Source of the DNA: Gracilaria gracilis | Taxonomy: Eukaryota > Rhodophyta > Florideophyceae > Gracilariales > Gracilariaceae | Length of the DNA stretch: 64,000 nucleotides | Direction: 5' to 3' | Assembly: GCA_030374805.1 (NCBI GenBank) | Contig: JARGSG010000095.1 | Span: 1 to 64,000 of the forward strand | Shown here: piece by piece, positions 22,965 to 32,066 of the stretch | Numbering within the stretch: the first letter of the stretch is position 1 | Layout of the letters: every line of letters starts with the position of its first letter | Made by a program: the position numbers and the translations under genes | Notes under the pieces: model-generated | What the model was told of the DNA's origin: nothing | Seen by the model: the letters and a program-made list of their open reading frames with translations, nothing else | Database searches by the model: none

Positions 22965-23819
22965 TTAGTTCCTCCCCGGAAACGATAACACCCAATTGTG
23001 AAACTCCCTATTAACCCCAGGAGCCACTTCCACCTGCGTAAACACGCCATCCAGATTCCCGGTAGACATATCGTCCGGATCGTCAATGAGCTGCGCATCG
23101 GCTATAATCGGGCATGTATTGAGAACGCAAGCAAACGGCTTGGTTGCCCTTAGTTCGATCTTGATCAAAGATCTCGTCCCGGGCTGTGAAACCAAGTAGA
23201 AGACATACACAGCTGAGTCCCCTGGAATGGTTGCCTCCACTGGTACGCCAGGAACCATGGGGTACGTAACATCTACGCCGAACAACAGCCACCCGCCGAG
23301 AACTCCAGTTGTATTGGTGCATGGAGTCAACTCTTCAGAGTCCGCGGTTCGGACCAATGTTAGATTCACCACGAATACACCGTAGCCAAACTTGTCGCTT
23401 CCGTAAATACCTGCGGCACTGTTAAAGTCAAGCGAGGACGCATCCAGACCGAAAGTGTTCTTGAAGTGTTTCAATGCATGCACACGGGATTGCTCAATAC
23501 GTCTATCGTTCCAACCAAGGGCGAAGCGGAAGAAATCGTTGCGAGTATCGATATATCCCCCTTGCTCTTGAGTGCCCTCAAAAGTAGCTCCGACTGCTAC
23601 TGTGCGATCAATAGGCAGTAGGTCACACGTTGGTTGAGTATCACCTTTCGAAAGGGTACGCATCACATCATTAGAGCGACTGATTGGCAACAAATTGCCA
23701 TCATTTGCGGGTTGAAGAAGATCGTGCAATAGATCCGGTGGAAGATGTTGTCGACTAGAAAGAAAAGAGCCTGAACTCCAACTCGCGAGCAAAGAAAGGA
23801 TGAATATCAAGTGAAGCAT
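22965..23819 (-). CDS. secreted protein, duplicated family, member A (284 aa)
   Basis: The ATG at 23819 was chosen because it opens a classical signal peptide (MLHLIFILSLLASWSSGSF) and is conserved in the paralogue at 28602. Frame upstream of it is not conserved. The mature protein has a few cysteines, two N-glycosylation-type sites (NLT, NTT) and ends VLSFPGRN. Family B (27748-28602) has exactly the same length and about four fifths identical residues by eye, with differences spread evenly, so both appear to be under purifying selection. I do not recognise a named domain. It probably acts outside the cell or in the secretory pathway. A TATA-like box lies about 90 bp upstream. Confidence 0.8.
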   Translation of the reverse strand: MLHLIFILSLLASWSSGSFLSSRQHLPPDLLHDLLQPANDGNLLPISRSNDVMRTLSKGDTQPTCDLLPIDRTVAVGATFEGTQEQGGYIDTRNDFFRFALGWNDRRIEQSRVHALKHFKNTFGLDASSLDFNSAAGIYGSDKFGYGVFVVNLTLVRTADSEELTPCTNTTGVLGGWLLFGVDVTYPMVPGVPVEATIPGDSAVYVFYLVSQPGTRSLIKIELRATKPFACVLNTCPIIADAQLIDDPDDMSTGNLDGVFTQVEVAPGVNREFHNWVLSFPGRN

Positions 23820-23906
23820 GACGAATATATCGGTCTGTTGTTGAGATCGGTGCCGGCGAGTGCGGGATGGCAGGCGCACTGCGATGAATTGTACATGGGA
23901 CCAAGA

Positions 23907-23915
23907 CTTAAATAC
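23907..23915 (-). promoter_or_regulatory. TATA-like box of secreted gene A
   Basis: Minus-strand GTATTTAAG about 90 bp before the ATG at 23819. The same motif in the same place precedes paralogue B (28688-28696) within a conserved block that includes CTGTCAG. Confidence 0.55.
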
Positions 23916-26543
23916 TGACAGATTAGGCTGCAGCAATTTCGAGAATCTGGGAAGGCCGGGTTTCATGCGTACGAAGTATCATCTGGAGGCTATGTTAGAA
24001 GAACCGTTACTATTTGAGACTTCTTTCAAGAGGTCTCGTTGACAAGCAGAATGACATAGGGTGGGCCAATGCAACTGTTCGAAATAAAACCGTTCCTCTC
24101 GCATTCGAAATCCAAGTTGTGTGACAAATGGTACTTTTGGGGGACAGCTCTTGAAGCCACTCGTCGTCTGTGGCTCCTCGGCCATTGAAGTGGTGGAAAA
24201 TTTTCTGCCGCATGTCCTACCGGAGAGAGATCGCCTGTTCCAGCCGTCTGCTGTCAATGTGTCAGTATTTTGCAGTTAGATGATGAAGCTTTTCTTGATG
24301 GGAATGAGTAGGGGCTTAGCTTCAATTTGTGAGGAACAACGTACCGTCCAGCGACGTGTATGCGTGACACCGCACGAAGACTCGCAGCTCTTGGCGGTTT
24401 GTTAGAAAGGAAATGGAGTTGGAGAAAGACAGGGACTGTCCAGACAGCCAAATGCACTCTTCTGTTGTCGAACGGATACATGCACCTGTGCGGACCGTTT
24501 TCAGACCGAATGGTGGCATTTGTCACTTTTGTATGGAAGAAACAAGTCGTAGTTTGATGGCTTTCCGTTCATTCGCAATGGCGCCGGCGCTCAAGTGCTT
24601 TGGGGAATTTGCCAAATTATGCACCAACGTGGTAGGACAATTCAACTTTGAAGTTGGACGGGGGTTGGTTACCTAAAGTAGGAAACGAGATTGATAGATA
24701 GTGGTACGTAGATAGTGGAAAGCATATGTGTCAAGTTATTGAGACCAACGATTTCTCAAAGGCTTGGAACCTTTGTTTGGATATGGAGAAAGACCCTAGG
24801 CCAACGAATGAGCATCTGCGAAGAGTTTTCTGTGCGTCCTTCCATCTCGAAAAGCAATGGCGATTGGTTTCAGCTTCAGCTATTGTAATGCGTAATGTGT
24901 CTTTTGGCGTGCTTGCCACATTTAAGGTGAAGCTCAATTCAGGGTTACGTTTCGGTAAGGAAGGACGTGGACTAGATGAGATGGTACGATACAATTTGTG
25001 CAAAATGGGATGGCACTGATTGTTCAGACGCGCATCTTGCACAGCATAGGCAACGGTGTCGTGCTGTACACGTGCACAGGAACTGTAAGTAGCCCAATTA
25101 ATGGGACGCAAATGTGAACAAAGAGCCGACAGCTTGCGCCCAATGCTTCAATCGAGCAATGCGCCGGGGCGCTCGTGCCCCTCCGCTACAAGATGGCGAT
25201 GGCGTTGTATGATACGTCACTTGGGCTCGTTGTGCTGCACGAAGGCATCGCAAACTGTCTGGCACCGGGCCGCTTACAACACGGAGAAGAACTCTACGAA
25301 AGGAAAGACGTAAACTCCACAACGATTAGTGTTCGGCTTACGACATCAACATGAACAACTTTTTCTCGTGCCCCTTTTCTTATCCCTGGTCGATGAGCAG
25401 GAAGAGAAATTTTTCTGGAGGATGCGGGTATTAAAACGGCTGAGCTATTGGCGCTATGCCCTGTTCTGACACAGTCACAACAAAAGTCGCAACAAGTGTG
25501 AAAATTGATGAAAAATGAAACTGTTTCACCCAGAAGATTAAAAACAGAATCTTTAGCCAAGCTTATAGTGTAATTATTAGAAAGCCTAACCAAAACCAAA
25601 CTGGACTGTCTCGTGCAAGTTTGAATTGTTGGCATCGTTCATGGTCGGCCACCAAACGCGTGCAGCTGTCGCTGTGAGAGCCGCTCGTAGAAATCTTCGG
25701 ATGCCGCCGGAGCTCACAAGTCGCGAGGCGGCGTCGCCATCGGCATGGCGGCATTGACTCCTTTTTTCTTGCAGTGTCTGATCTAGGGCGGTTATCAAAA
25801 GGTAGAACATGTTTGAGTGAGAGCCACGTGGTCTTCACCACATCTGATGTTGAGAAGATCTGTTTCCAAGTTTTTCTCGAGGAAATCAATCGAGAAGCGA
25901 ACGGAGTCACTCTCAGATCGTCCTCGCCGCAGGCAGCAGCGGAGCACAAGCGCGACATGCGCAAGAAAGACGCATATATATAGCGGTCAAACGCAACACA
26001 GTGGTTTGCTTCTGAGACAAGTAAGGCGTTTTTCCTCCAAAAAGCCTTACCATAAACGTGTTACCCGCTGCCCGGCTTGGGGAAGATTTGGCACTCTTAA
26101 TTGTTTTCGATTTCGGGCTCCACCCAGGCGATATTCACTTCCTGGTTGGGCAATAACAACATTATAAAAACAGAAAAGGCCAACGCTTCTATGATGGGTT
26201 GCACATCCGAAACGGAGAAAAGCACAACTGGGAGAGTACAACGGTACTTTTTGATATGTGAGCGCCGACCTCTGTTCAGATCAAGATGCGTTGGCCAGAG
26301 TATTCTTGGGAGACATTGCTACCGTTGACCGTTGGACCGCCAGGGGGGGGACAGCGTGTGGCCAGCAAAAGTATATTAATCTCACGGAATGAGAACGAAC
26401 GTGTTGCATGATGGCATCTGCTTGACAGATAGGGACCCATACGCTTCTCTTCAATCTCCGGAAACTCGAATTCTAGCTTTGGAGCCTTTAAACGTGTTTG
26501 TTTCCAGCTCGAATGAGATTTCTTCTCACACAAACCACATGGG

Positions 26544-26550
26544 TATAAAT
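26544..26550 (+). promoter_or_regulatory. TATA box of Cys-rich secreted gene
   Basis: TATAAAT about 90 bp before the ATG at 26639, a spacing shared with the other secreted genes in this window. Confidence 0.6.
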
Positions 26551-26638
26551 TGGGGCGCCGAAGCGTTTCAGGAAGGGATGCGCTCAAGTGCATTACCCAA
26601 AGTGCCTTGTATCTTCTGCACCGACAAGACTCCACACT

Positions 26639-26980
26639 ATGGCTTTCAAACACCTTCTAATTCTCTGTGTGCTCCTCGGGATGTGGTGCTGCGTGAGAGC
26701 AGATTGCAAACCGGCACCTGCTGGAGTGGCTTGTCTTGCTGCCTCGCCGAACAATACGTACCTAAGGCGGTGTACTTGGAATGAATGCAGGAGGAACTGG
26801 GGGGGTAAGTTATGCTACGATGGACCGGGCAGATGTCATGTACAGGGCGGGTCAGGAATATTTGTGGATGGATGTTCACAATGTCTGTGTGTCACGGGGA
26901 AGACGAGCAGGAAGGCTGCCTGTTCAAAAGGCAAGTACTGGAGGAAGCGAAGCAACGATGTTTGGGGCTGCCTCAACTGA
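26639..26980 (+). CDS. small Cys-rich secreted protein (113 aa)
   Basis: The start at 26639 gives a signal peptide (MAFKHLLILCVLLGMWCCV) ending near ADC. The mature part of roughly 93 residues has eleven cysteines (CKPAPAGVAC, RRCTWNEC, CSQCLC and others) and many glycines, suggesting a disulfide-stabilised extracellular peptide. The C-terminus is basic (SRKAACSKGKYWRKR). I cannot assign it to a named family. It lies between two duplicated secreted-protein genes and has its own TATA box. An open frame in phase extends upstream to 26588 but would hide the signal peptide. Confidence 0.72.
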   Translation: MAFKHLLILCVLLGMWCCVRADCKPAPAGVACLAASPNNTYLRRCTWNECRRNWGGKLCYDGPGRCHVQGGSGIFVDGCSQCLCVTGKTSRKAACSKGKYWRKRSNDVWGCLN

Positions 26981-27747
26981 GAAGGGCAAAAGACCTTACT
27001 GCCCGACGCTAGCTGTGTCTGGGACAAAAATCTATACATCTCAGTTGGAAAGTGTGTACTTAGCTCAGTCACATTCTTAGATTTTTATGTTACTGATGGA
27101 GGATTCGGGACTCCTTCGTCTGGAAGAGGATTTCCTAAGGCTAATTGCATTTAGAATCCTGTAAAGTTGGAGCGTTCTGTTCCTCATTGTTCAATATGGT
27201 TCGCAAGCCTGTTGTAGTCTTTGTGAAGTACAGCACCGGATATTCTCATGACCGAGGACTACCGATGCATTTCATTGCTATCCAACGAGTCCGCCCCACG
27301 TCGCACATTTCATTCTTCCAACAAACAACCTCAACCACAAATCATTTTGCCAGTGCCTGTTGAAAATTCAAATACATATCATGAACTGCACGCCCTGCCC
27401 CACAAGAGAGCATAGCGCCAATAGCTCAATAGTTTTCTAACACAAACTGTCTGGCATCGGAGAGCTTACAGCGCAGAGAGGATATCTACGAAAGGATAGA
27501 CGTAGACCTGTACAACAATAAATGCTCGGTTAATGACAACAACGCGAACAACTTGTTTTTGTACCCGTTTTCGTATCGCCCGTCCATGAGCAGGAAGATA
27601 TCTTTCTTTAGAGGATGCGGAAGGAGAGTACCTTTAAAGAAGTGTAAAAAATGAAACTGTTTCATGCAGAAGATTTAAAACTGAGTTTTAAACCAAGCTA
27701 ATAAATCCAAACCATAGAGGTGCTCATATAGCGGGCCCCCGGCTTCA

Positions 27748-28602
27748 TTAGTTCCTCCCCGGAAACGTTAACACCCATTTGTGGTATTCCCTATTAACCC
27801 CAGGAGCCACCTCCACCTGCGTAAACACGCCATCCAGATTCCCAGTATACATATTGTCCACATCATCAACGATCTGTACATCAGCTATGATCGGGCACGT
27901 ATTGAGAATGCAAACAAGCGGTTTGGTCCCCTTTAGTTCGATTTTGGTTAAAGCTCGTGTCCCGGGCTGTGCGACCAGGTAGAACACAAACACAGGCGAG
28001 TCCCCTGGCACTGTTGACGCCATCGGTGCGCCAGGAACCATGGGGTACGTAATATCTCGGCCGAACAACAGCCACCCGCCGAGAACTCCAGTTGTATTAG
28101 TGCATGGAGTTAACTCATCGGAGTCTGCCGTTCGGATCAATGTTAGATTCACCACGAACACAACGTACCCGAACCTTTCGCTTCCGTAAATACCTGCGGT
28201 ACTGTTAAACTCAAGCGAGGACGCATCCAGCCCGTATGTGTCTTTGAAGTGTTTTAATGCGTGCACACGGGACTGCTCAATACGCCTATCGTCCCAACCA
28301 AGGGCGAAGCGGAAGAAGTCATTGCGAGCATCAATATATCCCCCCACTTCTTCGGTGCCCTCAAAAGTAGCTCCCAACGTTATTGTGCGTTCAATAGGCA
28401 GTATGTCACAAATTGGTTGAGCATCGCCCTTCGAAAGGGTACGCGTCATATCATTGGAACGACTGGTGGGCCACAAGTCCACTTCATTTGTGGGTTGAAG
28501 AAGATTGTGCAGCAGATCCGGTGGAAGATGTTGTCGAGCAGAAAAAAATGATGCAGAACTCCAGCCCGCGAGCAAAGAAAGGATGAATATCAAGTGAAGC
28601 AT
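27748..28602 (-). CDS. secreted protein, duplicated family, member B (284 aa)
   Basis: Paralogue of the protein at 22965-23819, same length, with signal peptide MLHLIFILSLLAGWSSASF from the ATG at 28602. Shared blocks include RQHLPPDLLH, NDFFRFALGW, LTPCTNTTGVLGGWLLFG and CILNTCPIIAD. The even spread of replacements and absence of stops suggest that both copies are used. No known domain is recognised. The upstream flank was hit by a pogo element at 29332, about 730 bp before the start codon, which leaves the TATA-like box intact. Confidence 0.8.
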   Translation of the reverse strand: MLHLIFILSLLAGWSSASFFSARQHLPPDLLHNLLQPTNEVDLWPTSRSNDMTRTLSKGDAQPICDILPIERTITLGATFEGTEEVGGYIDARNDFFRFALGWDDRRIEQSRVHALKHFKDTYGLDASSLEFNSTAGIYGSERFGYVVFVVNLTLIRTADSDELTPCTNTTGVLGGWLLFGRDITYPMVPGAPMASTVPGDSPVFVFYLVAQPGTRALTKIELKGTKPLVCILNTCPIIADVQIVDDVDNMYTGNLDGVFTQVEVAPGVNREYHKWVLTFPGRN

Positions 28603-28687
28603 GACGAATCTCTGTCTCTGCTTTGGGTCAGTTCGGATGAGCACGGGATGGTAGAAGCGCTGGGATGAATCGTATAGGGGACCAGAA

Positions 28688-28696
28688 CTTAAATAC
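28688..28696 (-). promoter_or_regulatory. TATA-like box of secreted gene B
   Basis: Minus-strand GTATTTAAG, at the same distance from the ATG as in gene A and within a block conserved between the two copies. Confidence 0.55.
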
Positions 28697-29624
28697 TGAC
28701 AGATTCGGCTGGAGCGATTTCAAGAATCTGGGAAGGCTGGGTTTCATGCGTACAAAGTAGCATCTGGAGACTACGTAAGGAGAGCCGTTTTTATGTCAAA
28801 CGTTCTTTCGAGAGGTTCGGTAGACAGGCGCGAATGACATGGGGCGGACCAATGTAACTCCTCGAAATAAAACCGGTTCGCATTCGAATTGCAAGTTGTA
28901 TGACAAGTACCAACATTCGTTTGCGGCTCCTCGGCGGCTATAAAAGCTTCTCACGAGATGCCAATGTGAGTGAGCTTCAAATTCTGAGAAACGACGTACC
29001 GCACTTCGATATGCATCCATCCCTAACACCGCACGAAGACTTGCAGCTCGCGGAAGTTTCCGGGTAAAAGGAACTGGAATTGAAGAAAGGCAGGGACTAC
29101 TCAGGTGGACAGACCGTTTTTCGTCCGAATTTGCAGAAAGATGCTAGGCAAACGAATAAGCAATGCTTCTTCATGTCCCGTGGCTGCGTAGGTTTTTCCG
29201 GGCGGCTTCCTTCTCTTCAAGCAACGCCGATTGGTTCTGCTTCAACTGTTGTAATCCAGTTCTCGGGTATGCTTGCAACAAGTGAAGCTCGTTTTGGCAA
29301 GGACATGGACTTGTTGAGATTGTGCAATGTACCGTCCGAAAAAGGCTAATTCTGGAAACCGTTTAATTCTGGACACGGTTATTGTTCTTTAAATAAGTAG
29401 CGCTACACTGCTCTATTCTTGCATCTGGTACGCTGCCTAGGATCTCGTTGATAAGACGAAGAGATCGATACCAAAAATGGCGCCACATTCAAACACAAAC
29501 AGCAGCAATGCCGGAATTCTTTACTCTGACTTCAATAAAACAATACCATCTTTACTATTCTTCACCCCTCTTGCGATCGCGTACGACATCCACTACTCGT
29601 ATTTATGCGCGCAACGTCTCGTCA

Positions 29625-31623
29625 TGGCATTGTCTATACGCAGACAGGCTCTCAAAATTCGTAAGCGTCGCGTCACTGCCACATTGCGATGTGAACAAAA
29701 GCAAAAAGCGGTAGCAATGATTCTCAAGTTTCCGAAGCTCCCCTTGAGAACAATTGCAGAACACACAGGACTCAGCAAGTCATCCGTGTACCACTTGAAG
29801 CGAATGATAGACGGAAAAGAACATACTGCGCTGGTGCTCCAAACACAAGATATATCGCGGTCACGACCAGGAAGACGTCCCGTCTTGACCGAAGATGAAA
29901 AAAAGATAATTGTGGAACGTATGATGGAGGCCGCCGAACGCGGATTTGCAGTAGACAATGACACTCTTCGTCATGTAATGGCATCCGTAGCCTCCGATGG
30001 GCGTCCAGGTTGGAAGAATGGCATACCATCGGACGATGCCATCCGTTCATTTCGCAGTCGACATAGTAAGACACTCTCGTTTCGGGTCTTTTATCCGAAA
30101 GATAACGCAAAGCTAAAGGGTGAAAATTACGAACACGTGAAGTCATTCTTTGACGTAGTGCAAAAGCTCGGTCAGGAACACGACCGTTTGTTACAGGACC
30201 CTGACCGCATTTGGAATATGGACGAACCGCATTTGATGCAACATGGGGGAAAGCAAAAAAGACCTATGGTCCCACCAAATCCAAACATGGGGGCTGTCGC
30301 GTCCAGCAGAAGACAAATGGAATCAACAAGCACGTCACAGCTGTCATCGTTTGCTCTGCCTCCGGACTCAAGGCTCCTCCATTTTATGTAGTAGCTGGAA
30401 AGAATCCAATGTCCGGTTGGGTGCGACCATTGTCGAAAGTCTACCATGAGAGCCCGCAAGAATGCCAAAGATATTGTAAGCCCAACTGGTTACCCGAGGG
30501 TTCTGTTATCAAATGCACGGAAAATGGGTCCATTGACAGGGAGACTCTGCACGCTTTCAGCAAACACGTAAATGGGTTTGTACGGCAGCACGTCCCGAAG
30601 TCGAAATCGTACCTGTTGACTCTCGATGGCCATGCTTCACGAAAGGGTATTGAGTGGGTAGAAGAAATTGAGAAGGAGAACGGTTTACCCGTTGTGAAGC
30701 CCGCCAATACATCGCACTTTTTGCAGCCATGTGATAGACGTATTAACAAAAGCTTCAAGCAGTCAATGCGTTTCTTGAGAGATGAATTTCACAAGGCTCT
30801 GATACCGGATACGCGTACTCCACAGTTCAATTTAGTGTGTGCCGCCTATGCCCATAGGTGTATTACTGGGTCTCATATTAAGAACTCTTTTGCCGACACA
30901 GGTTTGTTCCCCTTCGACCCAGGGTTTGCCGACAGATTTAAAGTCATAGAATCGGAAGAGAGCCAAGTCGAATTGAAAGAACCGCCTTCAATTGGTTCAC
31001 GGTTGTCATCGGTGCGCTTGAGACAAGCTGACGAACAGGTTGTTTCAAAAGCGACGCTCATTCTGCAGAAAAATCTAAGCACTACCATGAAGGTTAAGCA
31101 TCTTACAAACCTAATGCAAAATGCAACGACAGCTTATAGTATTATAACGAAGGCCATCTCTCCATTGAAAACGGCAAAGGAGATAGAACGCCAGAATGGG
31201 CACAGCGGAGAATCGCATTCTGTGCCCTTAGATTGCGGCGCTCCGGCCGAGCACAAAACCGTAGCAGAAATGCTAAAACAGAAGGCGGACAAACAGAGGG
31301 AAAAGCAATTGAAGCAGCGGGAGGCCAAAGCTCTTGCCGCTGCAAAGCAGCAGCAGAAAGCTGAGAAGGAAAGGGAGCGCTTGGAAATAGCGCAGAAGAA
31401 GGCTGAACAACGAGAGAAAGATCGAAAAGCAAAGCAGCGTACAGTTCTACAGGGTCGTGTTTCTAAGCTGTGCGTGCGGAAGCAACGTGCAAGTGCAAAG
31501 AAGAGGCGTAGTGGGATGGATATCTCCACTCGTAAGTGGTATAACGCTGTGGTTGATGGAATTGGCGAGCTTATTGCCAGCGTAGTATGTGATGCTGTCG
31601 GTTTGGCGTCTGTCCAAAATTGA
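29625..31623 (+). pseudogene. pogo/Tigger-like DDE transposase with one frameshift
   Basis: From the ATG at 29625 there is an N-terminal helix-turn-helix (LRTIAEHTGLSKSSVYHLKR), a CENP-B-like second DNA-binding block (RPVLTEDEKKIIVERM ... GIPSDDAIRSFRSRH) and the first catalytic Asp in IWNMDE (about 30217). Just after it, near 30225, the frame shifts by one base. The remainder (to TGA 31621-31623) is open in the other frame, with the second Asp in YLLTLDGHASR (about 30620) and the third in HFLQPCDRRINKSFK (about 30725). A Lys/Glu/Gln-rich coiled coil and a basic tail close the protein. A single indel is the only visible lesion, so the copy is young. An open upstream frame from 29477 exists but has no motif. 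Confidence 0.85.
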
Positions 31624-31812
31624 CCAGGTTCAACCCTTTTCGATGGTTTCAAGCTCAGGGCATAGTTTCCTGAATAGCCACCAGTGAGACAGTCAGATCG
31701 CCTAGCGGAGATGTGCTCTAGAGGGAAACAGCCATGCTGAATCGATTGCACACATGCCAGAAGGCCAGAACACAACAGTTTTAGAGATATTTAACCCTTT
31801 TGAAACTAAAAG

Positions 31813-31926
31813 CTTATGTCTGTTATAATAGACATAAGATCGTTATTTTATTGGTTGTCGGCGAAAATCCTTGGCGGTCAGCCTTCCATGTGTTCACTCT
31901 GCTTATGTCTAGCTTGATAGACATAA
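31813..31926. repeat. subterminal palindromes of piggyBac (left)
   Basis: CTTATGTCT and its complement AGACATAAG flank an 8-bp centre at 31813-31838. A second, slightly imperfect copy is at 31902-31926. A third related palindrome is at 34943-34968 next to the right end. Internal inverted repeats near the ends are a known feature of piggyBac elements and may bind the transposase. Confidence 0.65.
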
Positions 31927-32066
31927 ACAAATGCACATCATTGGCTTTCACCAGATCTGATTGTGATGAACACCAATCATACAGATGGTCGTGGCGCGCT
32001 ACTATCTCGAGATAGTGGCGCTGTTTGCCTGTTCTGCGCTTTGCCTTATAGAATGCGTGTCCGAGA

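Larger units (their letters stand above)
22915..25575. repeat. tandem duplication unit A (secreted-protein gene plus flanks)
   Basis: Sequence around the gene at 22965-23819 recurs around the gene at 27748-28602: the 3' flank, coding region, promoter and upstream flank to about 24990. The other copy resumes at 35035 after an inserted pogo element. Short parts of the unit (25200-25575) also match 27400-27720 and 35151-35235, so at least one more partial copy existed. Unit A lacks the pogo insertion and so shows the empty site. Confidence 0.75.
27400..29331. repeat. tandem duplication unit B, left part
   Basis: Matches unit A from about 27705 (22915 in A) through gene B and its promoter to 29331, where the pogo element begins. 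It continues at 35035-35240 on the far side of pogo. The piece 27400-27720 also matches 25200-25575 (shared CTACGAAAGG, GTCCATGAGCAGGAAGA-like and AAATGAAACTGTTTCA stretches). Confidence 0.75.

Noticed and set aside
25563..25964. 133-codon minus-strand frame between the secreted genes
   Set aside because: No motif, no counterpart in the duplicated unit and no promoter. Part of it overlaps duplicated 3' flank.
31600..31640. TGTCCAAAATTGACC near the pogo transposase stop as the right end of pogo
   Set aside because: A much better match to the left end, with TA flank and homology to the empty site, is at 35010-35034. The motif at 31609 is at most a subterminal repeat.
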